From positions 1-57,617 of the forward strand of contig ONWU01000009.1 of the NCBI GenBank assembly GCA_900321655.1: a stretch of 57,617 nucleotides of DNA, written 5' to 3'. The notes under the pieces were generated by a model, which did not search any database, was not told the DNA's origin, and saw nothing but the letters and a program-made list of their open reading frames with translations. A program made the position numbers and the translations under genes. The DNA comes from an uncultured Bacteroidales bacterium. Its GTDB lineage: Bacteria; Bacteroidota; Bacteroidia; Bacteroidales; UBA932. How positions within the stretch are numbered: position 1 is the stretch's first letter; every line of letters starts with the position of its first letter. Below, in pieces: positions 44,025-52,944 of this stretch.

Positions 44025-45904
44025 TAGCGGCGCTTCTTGTTCTGCTTTTCCATTTCGCGCTGCATCCGCTGGGCCTCTTCCAGGCGCTGCTGCCACTTGC
44101 TCTTGGGCACAGGCTTGTTTTCGGCCGCCTTCACCTTGGCCACCACCTCGTCCGGATTCACCACCCACTTGCGGATGATCCAGGTTTCTACCATCGTGAT
44201 GAGGTTACTCAGCAGATAGTAATAGCTAAGACCGGAGCTGAGGCTGTTACAGATGAAGAACATCATGATGGGCATCATATACAGGCTCATCGCGTTCATC
44301 ATCTTGGCGTTAGGGTCGTTGCTGGCGGTGGTCTGACTCTGCATAATCTTGGAATAGAAGAACATGGAGACAGCCATCAGGAGAGCGAACAGGGAAATAT
44401 GGTCCATTCCCAGGATGCTGAAGTTCCAGGAAATGACATCGTCATAGGCACTGAGGTCTTCCGCCCAGAGGAAAGGCTGCTGGCGCAGCTCGATGGAAGC
44501 CGGGAAGAAGCGGAACATGGCCCACAGAATAGGCATCTGGAGCAGCATCGGGAGGCAGCCTCCCATCGGCGAAACACCGGCCTTCTTGTACAGGGCCATC
44601 GTCTCCTGCTGCTTTTTCATGGCATCTTCCTGCTTGGGATACTTGGCGTTGATCTTCTCCATGAAGGGCTTCAGCGCCTGCATCTTGGCCGATGAAGAAT
44701 ATGTCTTGTAGGCAAACGGCAGCACCACGATCTTGATGAAGATGGTCATCAGCAGGATGATGATGCCGAAGTTGTCTATGAAGCGGTGCAGCCAGTCGAA
44801 CAGCGGGATGATCACATACTTGGTGAAAACGCCGATAATCTTACCGCCCAGGGGAATCACCTTCTCGTAAGAGTGGCCGTAGGCCTTGAGCCCCTTGTAA
44901 CTGTTGGGACCGAAGTAGAACTCGAAGGGGACGTCTATACGCTCTGCCCCGCGCGTCTGGGTAATGGCCGTTCTCATGGCGGCATGGCAGTTCATCAGGT
45001 CTCCTGAGGCATCTTCCTTGGGGACGAAGTCTATGGCAAAGTCTCCGAAGGTGAAGTACTGCGGTGCCCGCATAATGGCGCTGAAGAACTGCTGCTGGAA
45101 GGCAAACCACTCGATATTGTTGGAGAAACGCTTGTTGCCGCTGCGGCCGTTGCCGATATTGGCGGGTTTCTTGTCTTCCGGGAAGTAGTAGTTGAGACGG
45201 GAGTACTGGGTTTCGTTCTTGTAACCCTTCTCCATCCGGGCAATGGTAGCGTCAAAGTTGATGTCTATGCTGCCGGAATTGCGCTGGAAGTTCATATTCA
45301 CCAGAGACAGCGTCTCGTTCACGGAATAGGAATTCTTCTGCAGCGTGTACGTCTGCTCTATGTAGCCGCCGTCCTGCATGGGAAGACGCATCACCACCGT
45401 GCTGTCCGAAGAAGCCTCCGGGACATACTGGAACACGAATTTGCGCGTGTCTATGGCCGAAGGGGCATACACCGTATAGCCCAGCTGCGTCTTGCCGGCC
45501 TGCAAAAGATACAGGGGCTCTTTTCCGTAGGTGAGATAGTCCTTCACCAGCACGGAATACGGCTGGGCGCCCTTGGTGGTGAAAACCACTTCCAGCTTTT
45601 CGTTGGAAAGGGTGATAAGCTGTTCCTGGGCACGGGCGGCCAGGTTCAGGAGGGAATCCGAATAGACGGGAGCCACGGGAGCGGCGGGTTCCTGGGAAAG
45701 GGAATCTGCCACGGCGGCCTCCACGGGATGTTCCGCCCTCCAGGCGCTGTCCAGCTGATACTGGGCATAAGCCTCTGCAGCGGCTATGGAATCCAGCTGT
45801 GCCTGGTATTCCTGCTGTTTCTTGACTTGACGGCTCTGGTACCCGAAGATGCCCATCATGATGAGGGCTATAAGGACAAAGCCGATGATTGAATTCTTGT
45901 CCAT
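44024..45904 (-). CDS. yidC: Membrane protein insertase YidC
   Basis: The 626-aa protein has an N-terminal membrane anchor (IIGFVLIALIMMGIFGYQSR) and a large periplasmic beta domain (about residues 80-350). The conserved five-helix insertase core follows, with LPFAYKTYSSSAKMQALKPFMEKI, GVSPMGGCLPMLLQMPILWAMFRFF and YMMPIMMFFICNSLSSGLSYYYLLSNLITM. It inserts proteins into the inner membrane with SecYEG or alone. It follows the DUF349 gene after 3 bp and is followed by the PAP2 gene. Confidence 0.97.
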   Translation of the reverse strand: MDKNSIIGFVLIALIMMGIFGYQSRQVKKQQEYQAQLDSIAAAEAYAQYQLDSAWRAEHPVEAAVADSLSQEPAAPVAPVYSDSLLNLAARAQEQLITLSNEKLEVVFTTKGAQPYSVLVKDYLTYGKEPLYLLQAGKTQLGYTVYAPSAIDTRKFVFQYVPEASSDSTVVMRLPMQDGGYIEQTYTLQKNSYSVNETLSLVNMNFQRNSGSIDINFDATIARMEKGYKNETQYSRLNYYFPEDKKPANIGNGRSGNKRFSNNIEWFAFQQQFFSAIMRAPQYFTFGDFAIDFVPKEDASGDLMNCHAAMRTAITQTRGAERIDVPFEFYFGPNSYKGLKAYGHSYEKVIPLGGKIIGVFTKYVIIPLFDWLHRFIDNFGIIILLMTIFIKIVVLPFAYKTYSSSAKMQALKPFMEKINAKYPKQEDAMKKQQETMALYKKAGVSPMGGCLPMLLQMPILWAMFRFFPASIELRQQPFLWAEDLSAYDDVISWNFSILGMDHISLFALLMAVSMFFYSKIMQSQTTASNDPNAKMMNAMSLYMMPIMMFFICNSLSSGLSYYYLLSNLITMVETWIIRKWVVNPDEVVAKVKAAENKPVPKSKWQQRLEEAQRMQREMEKQNKKRR

Positions 45905-45907
45905 AAA

Positions 45908-47722
45908 TTACTCCTGCGTCTCCTCCTGTTCCTTGGCACGGATCTGGGCCTTGAGCTCTTCCAGCTTGGCCTTGGCGGCGTCGATACGCTCCTGCATTTG
46001 TGCCTTCAACTTTTCAGCGCCCTTGGACAGGCCGAAGAAGCCAATATTGTTTTCGTAAGTAAGAATCTCCTGCTGGAGGGCGTTGAACTGCTCCTTGAGC
46101 TTGTCCTTCTCGCTCAGAGGACGGCGCTCTCCCCCGCGGGAAGCACCCCGTTCGTGACGGCGGCCTCCGAAGTCCGGGAATTTGGCCTGCAGGGCCTCCC
46201 GGTATTCGGCCTGGATCTTGTCCTTCTCTTTGAAGGGCACAAAGCCGATTTCGTTCCACTTGGCGGCGAAATCCTTGGCAGCGGCGGCATCCGCTTCTGC
46301 ATCTACGGGCACATAGGCCTTGATGCTCTCGATGAGGGCCTTCTTGGCGGCGAGGTTGGCACCCAGGCTGCCGGGACCGTCCGGACGGTTGTCACGGGCG
46401 GTAAAGAAAGCGTCGCAGGCGGCGCGGAAACGCTTCCAGATCTGCTCGCTCTTCTTGCGGGGCACGGCGCCGATTTCCTTCCACTGCTTCTGGAGCTCGA
46501 TGAAACGGTCTCCGGTGGCCTTCCAGTCCGTGCTGTCCTTGAGCTGCTCGGCCTCGGCGATGATGGCCATCTTCTTCTCCAGGTTGGCGTTCATCGAATC
46601 CTTGAACTCCGAGAAGGAGGCGCGCTTGCGCTCGAAGAACTTGTCACAGGCGGCGCGGAAACGGTCGTACACCTTCTGGTTCTCCTTGCGGGTGGCAAAG
46701 CCGATGGTACGCCACTTGGCCTGGATTTCCTCAATCTGCTTGCTGAGGGCGTTCCACTCGGTGGAGGAAGTGATTTCCTTGTTGGCGATGGCTTCCACCT
46801 CCTCGCAGAGGGCCTGCTTGGCTTCCAGGTTGTCTGCCTGCTGGGCCTTCATTCCCTCGAAGTGGGCCTGGTAACGCTTGTTGATAACGGAAGTGGCAGC
46901 GCGGAAACGCTCCCAGATTTCATCGCGGAACTCCTTGGCCACGGGACCCAGGTCTTTCCACTGCTCGTGCAGTTTCTGCAGTTCCTTGAAGGCTTCCACC
47001 ACGTCCTCGTCCTGGCCCAGGGCCTCGGCCTGCTCGCAGAAGGCCGTCTTGGCTTCCAGGTTCTTCTTGAAATCCAGGTCACGGAGTTCGCGGTTGATGT
47101 CCACCAGGTCGTAGAACTTGGTTACATGCAGCTGGTAGGTATCGTTGATATCGCGGAAATTCTGCTGCGGGACAGGACCCACCTCTCTCCAGCGGTTCTG
47201 GATATCCCGGAATTTGGGGAAGGCCTCCTTCATATCTCCGGGCTCTTCCACCAGGGCCTTCAGCTCCTCGATGATGGCCTGCTTCTTCTGCAGGTTTTCC
47301 TCTCGCTGGGCATCCAGCTCCTTATTGTATTCGGCGCGCTCTTTCTTGTACTCCATATAGAGGGCCTTGAAACCGGCCTCGATGGCGGCAAACGGGCTCA
47401 CAGGGCCGCTCTGCAGGGGAACGGTGTTCTCCTCGGGGGCGGAATTCTCGTCCGGCTCTTCCACGGCGGCGTCTTCGCCGGCCTCGGCCTTTTCCCTTGA
47501 GAGGCGCTTATAGAAGGCCGATTTCAGGGCTTCGGCCTCCTTGGACCGCTTCATGCGGTCTGCACTTTCTTTCAATTCCTGGAACAGGGTTGCCAGTTCG
47601 GCCAGGGTTTTCTCTCCATAGTTGACGAGGGTTTCCTTGACTTCCTCCACGATGGGGGTTTCCTGTTCCTGTTTGGCTACATCTGCGGTTTCTTCCACCA
47701 CAGGCTTAATTTCTTCACTCAT
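45908..47722 (-). CDS. DUF349 repeat protein
   Basis: The 604-aa soluble protein is almost entirely helical and acidic. It contains about five repeats of the DUF349 unit, recognisable by blocks such as WKDLGPVAKEFRDEIWERFRAA, WRTIGFATRKENQKVYDRFRAACDKFFERK and WKEIGAVPRKKSEQIWKRFRAACDAFFTAR. The function of these proteins in Bacteroidetes is not established. It has its own promoter box (47747-47754) and probably leads the unit DUF349-yidC-PAP2-yggS. Confidence 0.92.
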   Translation of the reverse strand: MSEEIKPVVEETADVAKQEQETPIVEEVKETLVNYGEKTLAELATLFQELKESADRMKRSKEAEALKSAFYKRLSREKAEAGEDAAVEEPDENSAPEENTVPLQSGPVSPFAAIEAGFKALYMEYKKERAEYNKELDAQREENLQKKQAIIEELKALVEEPGDMKEAFPKFRDIQNRWREVGPVPQQNFRDINDTYQLHVTKFYDLVDINRELRDLDFKKNLEAKTAFCEQAEALGQDEDVVEAFKELQKLHEQWKDLGPVAKEFRDEIWERFRAATSVINKRYQAHFEGMKAQQADNLEAKQALCEEVEAIANKEITSSTEWNALSKQIEEIQAKWRTIGFATRKENQKVYDRFRAACDKFFERKRASFSEFKDSMNANLEKKMAIIAEAEQLKDSTDWKATGDRFIELQKQWKEIGAVPRKKSEQIWKRFRAACDAFFTARDNRPDGPGSLGANLAAKKALIESIKAYVPVDAEADAAAAKDFAAKWNEIGFVPFKEKDKIQAEYREALQAKFPDFGGRRHERGASRGGERRPLSEKDKLKEQFNALQQEILTYENNIGFFGLSKGAEKLKAQMQERIDAAKAKLEELKAQIRAKEQEETQE

Positions 47723-47746
47723 AGTATTTAGATTTATATTAGCTTA

Positions 47747-47754
47747 CAAATGTA
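47747..47754 (-). promoter_or_regulatory. TACATTTG promoter box of the DUF349-yidC unit
   Basis: The box lies 24 nt before the ATG at 47722, between the trmD stop (47766) and the DUF349 gene. The upstream element is weak. Confidence 0.5.
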
Positions 47755-47765
47755 GGAAGAATCCC

Positions 47766-48446
47766 TCACTTTTCCAATAACCCGGGTCTGCGCTCGCGGG
47801 TGCGTGCAAGGGCCTGCTCATCCTGCCAGGCCTGGATAAGCTTGGGATTGCCGCACAAAAGGACGTCCGGCACCTTCCAGCCGTTGAATTCTGCCGGGCG
47901 CGTATACACGGGAGGAGACACCAGGCCGTCCTGGAAGGAATCGCTCAGGGCCGATGTTTCATCCGTGAGAACCCCGGGCACCAGGCGGATGATGCTGTCC
48001 GCCAGCAGGGCCGCCGGGATCTCTCCCCCGCTCACCACGAAGTCTCCGACGGAGATTTCCCGCGTGACGATATGTTCCCGGATTCTCTCGTCAATACCCT
48101 TGTAGTGACCGCAGAGGATGATGATGTTCTCCTTGAGGGACAGCTCGTTAGCGATGCCCTGGGTAAGGATTTCCCCGTCCGGGGCCATGTAGATAACCTC
48201 GTCGTAGTGACGCTCCTTCTTCAGATCATTGATGCAGTTGAAAACCGGCTCCACCATCATCACCATTCCGGCATCTCCTCCGTAGGAATAGTCGTCCACC
48301 GTCTGGCGGGATCCAAGACCGTATTTTCTAAGGTCGTGGATATGGATCTCTGCCAGGCCTTTTTTGACGGCACGGGCAGGAATGGAATAGCTGAGCGGAC
48401 TTTCCAGCAGCTCCGGGACCACGCTGATGATATCTATTCTAAGCAT
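47766..48446 (-). CDS. trmD: tRNA (guanine-N1)-methyltransferase TrmD
   Basis: The 226-aa enzyme has the SPOUT fold: MLRIDIISVVPELLESPLSYSIPARAVKKGLAEIHIHDLR and DDYSYGGDAGMVMMVEP. The knot region reads IILCGHYKGIDERIREHIVTREISVGDFVVSGGEIPAALLADSI. It methylates G37 of tRNAs to prevent frameshifting. The frame is open to 48470, but the ATG at 48446 fits the family start. It shares a divergent promoter region with sdaA. Confidence 0.96.
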   Translation of the reverse strand: MLRIDIISVVPELLESPLSYSIPARAVKKGLAEIHIHDLRKYGLGSRQTVDDYSYGGDAGMVMMVEPVFNCINDLKKERHYDEVIYMAPDGEILTQGIANELSLKENIIILCGHYKGIDERIREHIVTREISVGDFVVSGGEIPAALLADSIIRLVPGVLTDETSALSDSFQDGLVSPPVYTRPAEFNGWKVPDVLLCGNPKLIQAWQDEQALARTRERRPGLLEK

Positions 48447-48467
48447 AGGATTCAGGGTTTGAGACTG

Positions 48468-48497
48468 CAAAAATACGAAAAAATATCCTTAACTTTG
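48468..48497. promoter_or_regulatory. Divergent promoter boxes of trmD and sdaA
   Basis: Leftward, TATTTTTG lies at 48468-48475. Rightward, TAACTTTG lies at 48490-48497. Each lies 19-21 nt from its start codon. Confidence 0.6.
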
Positions 48498-48516
48498 TGT
48501 CCCCAACCGCATACTT

Positions 48517-49725
48517 ATGAATTCTCTTCGTGAACTGTATAAAATAGGGAAAGGTCCTTCCTCTTCCCACACGATGGGCCCCTACAGCGCCGCCTGCATC
48601 TTTGGAGGGCGCCACGCCGACGCCGCCCGCTTCGAAGTAACCCTCTACGGCTCCCTCGCCGCCACCGGCAAGGGCCATATGACGGACGTTGCCATCCAGG
48701 AAGTGCTGGAGCCCATCGGCCCGGTGGAGATTCTCTGGGAGCCTTCCCATTTCCTCCCTTATCACCCCAACGGCATGCTGTTCAAGGCTTTCGGGGCCGA
48801 TGGCGCCCTGCAGGAAGAATGGACGGTGTATTCCATTGGAGGCGGCGCCCTTTCGGAAGGGCCCGGAAAGGAGATGAGCCAGGCCGGAGAGGTCTACGAC
48901 ATGAACACCCTCACGGAGATAGTGGAATGGTGCGACCGCAACGGCCGCAACATCTGGGAGTATGTGGACATTTGCGAAGGCCCGCAGATCTGGGACTATC
49001 TGCAGGAGATTTGGGAGGCCATGAAAGCCTCCGTGGAGCGCGGCCTCAACCACGAGGGGCGCCTGCCCGGCCCGCTGAATCTCTCCCGCAAGGCCAGCGT
49101 GTACCACGTCAAGGCCCTGGGATACCAGCCCAACCTGCGCTCCCGCGGCCTGGTGTTCGCCTACGCCCTGGCCGTAAGTGAAGAGAACGCTTCCGGCGGC
49201 ACCATCGTCACAGCCCCCACCTGCGGTTCTTCCGGGGTTATCCCGGGCGTGCTGTACCACCTGGCCAAAGGCCACGCATTCTCGGACATCAAGATCCTGC
49301 ACGCCCTGGCTACGGCCGGTCTCATCGGCAATGTGGTGAAGCACAACGCCTCCATCTCCGGGGCCGAGGTGGGCTGCCAGGGAGAAGTGGGAGTGGCCTG
49401 CGCCATGGCATCGGCCGCCGCCTGCCAGATTTTCGGCGGAAGCCCCTCCCAGATTGAATATGCGGCCGAGATGGGTCTGGAGCACCACCTGGGCATGACC
49501 TGCGACCCGGTGTGCGGCCTGGTGCAGATCCCCTGCATCGAAAGGAACGCGTTCGCCGCCTGCCGCGCCCTGGACGCCAACATCTACTCTTCCTTCTCGG
49601 ACGGCCGGCACCGCATCTCCTTCGACCACGTGGTGGAAGTGATGAAACAGACCGGCAAGGACCTCCCTTCCCTCTACAAGGAAACATCCACCGGAGGCCT
49701 GGCGCTCAAGTACATGAACCGATAA
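48517..49725 (+). CDS. sdaA: L-serine ammonia-lyase (iron-sulfur type)
   Basis: The 402-aa single-chain enzyme has the N-terminal beta domain (GPSSSHTMGP near residue 14). The catalytic alpha domain carries cysteines for a [4Fe-4S] cluster (TAPTCGSSGVIPG, CDPVCGLVQIPC) and SGAEVGCQGEVGVACAMASAA. It deaminates serine to pyruvate and ammonia, useful in an amino-acid-fermenting anaerobe. It is monocistronic, with promoter and terminator visible. Confidence 0.96.
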   Translation: MNSLRELYKIGKGPSSSHTMGPYSAACIFGGRHADAARFEVTLYGSLAATGKGHMTDVAIQEVLEPIGPVEILWEPSHFLPYHPNGMLFKAFGADGALQEEWTVYSIGGGALSEGPGKEMSQAGEVYDMNTLTEIVEWCDRNGRNIWEYVDICEGPQIWDYLQEIWEAMKASVERGLNHEGRLPGPLNLSRKASVYHVKALGYQPNLRSRGLVFAYALAVSEENASGGTIVTAPTCGSSGVIPGVLYHLAKGHAFSDIKILHALATAGLIGNVVKHNASISGAEVGCQGEVGVACAMASAAACQIFGGSPSQIEYAAEMGLEHHLGMTCDPVCGLVQIPCIERNAFAACRALDANIYSSFSDGRHRISFDHVVEVMKQTGKDLPSLYKETSTGGLALKYMNR

Positions 49726-49742
49726 CACACAAGATAACACAT

Positions 49743-49776
49743 CAAAACAGCCCCGCATCACTGCGGGGCTGTTTTG
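49743..49776 (+). terminator. Terminator of sdaA
   Basis: A perfect 14-bp stem (49743-49756 with 49763-49776) ends in TTTTG. The following 120 bp up to the TonB receptor stop are AT-rich and appear empty. Confidence 0.9.
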
Positions 49777-49896
49777 GTTAGTTAGTAGTGTATTCTTACC
49801 TTAAAGAAGAAGGTTAATTAGTTGGTTAGAAAAAGCGTTTCACTCTTTTTTATTCTTCCAAAATTTTTTTAACTATTTTTTAGTAAATAAATTATT

Positions 49897-52083
49897 TTAA
49901 AAACTAAATCTTACTTTTAGCATGAAATTTATTGGAGCCTGAGGGTACACGCCGACGCCAGTATAAAGGGTTCCATCGTCCAGGGAAATGCTCTCCCAGC
50001 GCCATCCAGAGGCATAATACATCTGATTCAGGAGATTATGCACGTAGAAGGCCACCTGGAAATTTCCGGGACCCACGGGGAAAGATTTCTGGATCTGGGC
50101 ATTCATCACAAAATACTGCGGGATGGCCATTTCTTCTCTCATCGAGCTGTCAAGATACTGCTTACCCACGTACTTCCCGTCCACGGACAGAAGCCAGCTT
50201 CTACCGGGCACAAAGCTCAGTCGGCCCATTCCGATGACGGAAGGAGACATCAGCATCGTGGTTTTTCCATAGTGCACGGGCACCGTGCCGGAATAATCTT
50301 CGTACGGGACGTAGGAAGTATAATCCGCAATCTGGTTCATCGAAAGGGTGAGATTGCCATCGGCCTTCAGCCAGCCCAGGGGCTGCCAGGCGGCGGCCAG
50401 CTCCACTCCCCTTCTCCAGGCGCGCGGGACATTCTCCTTGATGGCATAGCCGGAGCTGGACAGGCGCCCCGTTTCCAGCAGCATGTCCGTGTACTCCATC
50501 AGATAGAGATTGGCCGATGCCGTCAGCCGCTTTCCCGTGAAGACATAGCCGGCCTCCACATCCACCATCTTCTCCGGCCGGATGGGGTTCTCGCCGGATC
50601 CCTTGATATTTTCCTTGATATCCCCGCGGCCCGGCTCGCGGTTTCCAACGGCCACCGAGGCATACAGCTTATGGCCGCCCCAGGAGGCCGTCACGCCGCC
50701 CCTCGGATTGAAGAAATGCCACTGTGCCTGGTAGTCCAGGCGGTCCTCATCGGCCCGTCCATATTCTATCCAGTCGTCGTCCACTCCTTTCATCGAATAA
50801 TGGATACCACGGTACTGCAGGTCCAGATAGGCCGTCAGCCAGTCCAGCGGATGGTATTCGGCCCGGGCGAAGACGGCCCAGTCCAGTTTGGAACCAGTAT
50901 TGTCATACCAGTCCGGAGACTTCACGTCTCCAAGGGTCTTGGTCCAGAGTACTGTTCCCCAGTGACCTCCGCGGTAGCCGCCCAGATTCACGCCACCCGT
51001 TACATCCAGACGGGCAGAACGGTAGCGAAGGGTAGACTGGGCCACCCCGTAGTCGTTGTCCATGGCCTTGCGGTAGATGAGGTCGCTGCGGGCGGGCTCG
51101 ATGTCGGAGGGAAAGCCGTAGTTCTTCAGCTTCTTGTTGGACTTGTAGTATTCGTCGTAGCCGTCTCCCCGGGTGTAATTGAGGGTGTTGGTCCAGGTGA
51201 GGTTTCCCTCGAAGGAGCGGGTATAGTTCAGCTGCACGTGGTGCTGGCGGTAGTTATCCGTCTGATTGGGATAATAGTGCACATTCCCATTTTCGTCATA
51301 GTACTCCCCCGCCCCGTTGTACGTGCGGTCCTTGGCATACTGGTCCAGGTCTATTCCATCCCAGGTGATGCCGCTTTTCTGGTTTCCCATCAGATAGGTA
51401 AGGCGGAGGGAGCGCTTGCCGCGCAGCCAGCCCAGCACCGCGAAAACCGACTGGGCGTGCACCTGCGCATTGCGGATATAGCCGTTCGTCCGGCTCAGAT
51501 TACCCGCCGCGCTCACGTAAAAGCCGCCGGGAAGAAGGCCGGAAGAGAAGGCGACCGATGTGATGCCGGTCATATACGATCCTCCGCTCAGTTCCGCCGT
51601 CCCGGTGGGCTGGCTTCCAACAAAGGCGGTGTTCATATTGATGCTGGCTCCGAAGGCACCGGCTCCGTTGGCCGATGTCCCCAGTCCCCGCTGCACCTGG
51701 ACGGAAGAAAGCAGATTGGTCAGGGCCGGGATGTTCACCCAGAAGACCTCCTGGCTTTCGGCATCATTGAGCGTGATGCCGTTCAGAGTTACATTGATCT
51801 GGGAACCCTTGGAGCCACGGATGGTCATGGCCGAATTGCCCAAGCCCGTACCGCCTTCGTTGAAGGTTACCACGGAGGGCAGCAGGTTCAGGGTCATGGG
51901 CAGCGAATTCATGGGATTGGACTGTCCCAGTTCCGTTTTTCCCAGGCTGGTGTAAGTAACGGGAGTTTGTTTGCCGGCACGGGAGGCCGATACGACGACC
52001 GAGTCCAGACGCTCGGTCTTTTCCTGCGCCTTTGCGCAGAGGGGCAGCGCGCACAGCACCGCCAGAAGCAGAGTTTTTTTCAT
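49897..52083 (-). CDS. TonB-dependent outer-membrane receptor, likely for thiamine
   Basis: The 728-aa protein has a signal peptide (ending LCAKAQ), a short TonB box region (LDSVVVSASR) and a plug domain (about residues 40-150, with MTIRGSKGSQINVTLNGITLND and VQVQRGLGTSANGAGAFGASINMNTA). A 22-stranded beta barrel follows, ending with an aromatic C terminus (KVRFSF). A TPP riboswitch directly precedes the start, which points to import of thiamine or a thiamine compound, as proposed for the OMPthi receptors of Bacteroidetes. It follows the glutaminyl cyclase gene after 76 bp. No inner-membrane thiamine transporter is nearby. Confidence 0.9.
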   Translation of the reverse strand: MKKTLLLAVLCALPLCAKAQEKTERLDSVVVSASRAGKQTPVTYTSLGKTELGQSNPMNSLPMTLNLLPSVVTFNEGGTGLGNSAMTIRGSKGSQINVTLNGITLNDAESQEVFWVNIPALTNLLSSVQVQRGLGTSANGAGAFGASINMNTAFVGSQPTGTAELSGGSYMTGITSVAFSSGLLPGGFYVSAAGNLSRTNGYIRNAQVHAQSVFAVLGWLRGKRSLRLTYLMGNQKSGITWDGIDLDQYAKDRTYNGAGEYYDENGNVHYYPNQTDNYRQHHVQLNYTRSFEGNLTWTNTLNYTRGDGYDEYYKSNKKLKNYGFPSDIEPARSDLIYRKAMDNDYGVAQSTLRYRSARLDVTGGVNLGGYRGGHWGTVLWTKTLGDVKSPDWYDNTGSKLDWAVFARAEYHPLDWLTAYLDLQYRGIHYSMKGVDDDWIEYGRADEDRLDYQAQWHFFNPRGGVTASWGGHKLYASVAVGNREPGRGDIKENIKGSGENPIRPEKMVDVEAGYVFTGKRLTASANLYLMEYTDMLLETGRLSSSGYAIKENVPRAWRRGVELAAAWQPLGWLKADGNLTLSMNQIADYTSYVPYEDYSGTVPVHYGKTTMLMSPSVIGMGRLSFVPGRSWLLSVDGKYVGKQYLDSSMREEMAIPQYFVMNAQIQKSFPVGPGNFQVAFYVHNLLNQMYYASGWRWESISLDDGTLYTGVGVYPQAPINFMLKVRFSF

Positions 52084-52158
52084 TTTCCTTACGACGGTAT
52101 CAACCGTATCAAGTTCAAAGGGTCTTTCTCAATCCGGGATTTCCGGATACCCCCAATA
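52084..52158 (-). promoter_or_regulatory. TPP riboswitch (thi-box)
   Basis: On the minus strand the aptamer elements appear in order: a GGGG run, a P2 stem ATCCGG...CCGGAT, TGAGA, ACCC, TTTGAACTTGAT, then ACGG...CCGT and GTCGTAAGGAA. This is the conserved thiamine pyrophosphate aptamer. It fills almost the entire gap between the glutaminyl cyclase stop (52160) and the receptor ATG (52083). No room remains for a terminator, so it probably blocks translation initiation when TPP is bound. Confidence 0.93.
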
Positions 52159-52159
52159 T

Positions 52160-52906
52160 TTATTTAATCAGTTCTATCTGATAGAGTTTCGGCCAGTTCT
52201 TGCCGGTTACATACATCTTGCCGGCGGCGTCCACGGCAATGCCGTTGAGAACATCGGTGGCCGATGTCCACAGTTCGTCCGGGAGAAGGCCGGTGCAATC
52301 CACCGTCCCCTCCACCTTGCCGGTTTTGGGATCTATGATGGCAATCATATCCGTCAGGTACACATTGGCCCAGATCTTCCCCTTCACCCACTCCAGTTCG
52401 TTCAGGTTCTTCAGCGGCCGGCCATTGAACGTCACGGGGAGTTTTCTCACCAGCTTCAGGCTCTCGTCCATAAAGTACAGGTTGGAGCTGCCGTCGCTGG
52501 CGATGAGCTGCTTCCCGTCCGTGGTAAGGCCCCAGCCCTCGCGGGGATATCCCACGGTTTTGATGTATTCCAGGGTTTTGGGGTCATAGACAAAGGCCAC
52601 CTTGTTGGTCCAGGTGAGGATATACAGCTTATTGCCCAGGATGGCCGATCCTTCCGCAAAGTACTTGGAATTGAGCTTTTTGTTCAGGATGGGCTGGCCG
52701 CTCTGGAGGTTAACGGTACGGATGGAGCTGGTGCCGTACTGGCCCGTGGTCTCGTAGAGCGTGCCGTTATGGAAAAACAGGCCCTGGGTGTAGGCTGCCA
52801 TATCGTGAGGGTAGTCCTTCACCACTTTGAACTTATACTGCGTCACCTGGGCCTGCGAGCAGGCGCAAAGAAGCAGTGTTGTCAAGAATACACCTAAACG
52901 TTTCAT
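52160..52906 (-). CDS. Glutaminyl-peptide cyclotransferase (beta-propeller type), lipoprotein
   Basis: The 248-aa protein has a lipoprotein signal (FLTTLLLCAC). The five-bladed propeller of plant/bacterial glutaminyl cyclases follows: YPHDMAAYTQGLFF, LYETTGQYGTSSIR, YFAEGSAILGNKLYILTWTNKVAFVYD, YPREGWGLTTDGKQL, LNELEWVKGKIWANVYLTDMI and VLNGIAVDAAGKMYVTGKNWPKLYQI. It converts N-terminal glutamine of exported proteins to pyroglutamate, an emerging feature of Bacteroidetes lipoproteins and exported proteins. Its promoter lies 7 nt before the start. The TPP-controlled receptor follows, so the two may share a message. Confidence 0.93.
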   Translation of the reverse strand: MKRLGVFLTTLLLCACSQAQVTQYKFKVVKDYPHDMAAYTQGLFFHNGTLYETTGQYGTSSIRTVNLQSGQPILNKKLNSKYFAEGSAILGNKLYILTWTNKVAFVYDPKTLEYIKTVGYPREGWGLTTDGKQLIASDGSSNLYFMDESLKLVRKLPVTFNGRPLKNLNELEWVKGKIWANVYLTDMIAIIDPKTGKVEGTVDCTGLLPDELWTSATDVLNGIAVDAAGKMYVTGKNWPKLYQIELIK

Positions 52907-52913
52907 AGGAGCG

Positions 52914-52944
52914 CAAAGTTAATATTTATTTCCCTTTTAGCCAA
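52914..52944 (-). promoter_or_regulatory. Promoter of the glutaminyl cyclase gene
   Basis: TAACTTTG (52914-52921) has TTG (52942-52944) 20 nt upstream. The box ends seven bases before the ATG, so the message would be almost leaderless. The upstream element lies inside the preceding gene. Confidence 0.6.

Noticed and set aside
45998-47500. A 500-codon open frame antisense to the DUF349 gene
   Set aside because: It is leucine/glycine-rich shadow sequence with no motif. The minus-strand gene shows regular DUF349 repeats.
52084-52158. A cobalamin riboswitch, first considered because a TonB receptor follows
   Set aside because: The conserved blocks (TGAGA, ACCC, TTTGAACTTGAT, GTCGTAAGGAA) are those of the TPP aptamer, and the length is too short for a cobalamin element.
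50038-52167. A 709-codon open frame antisense to the TonB receptor
   Set aside because: It has no domain pattern and runs through the riboswitch; the receptor on the other strand is unmistakable.
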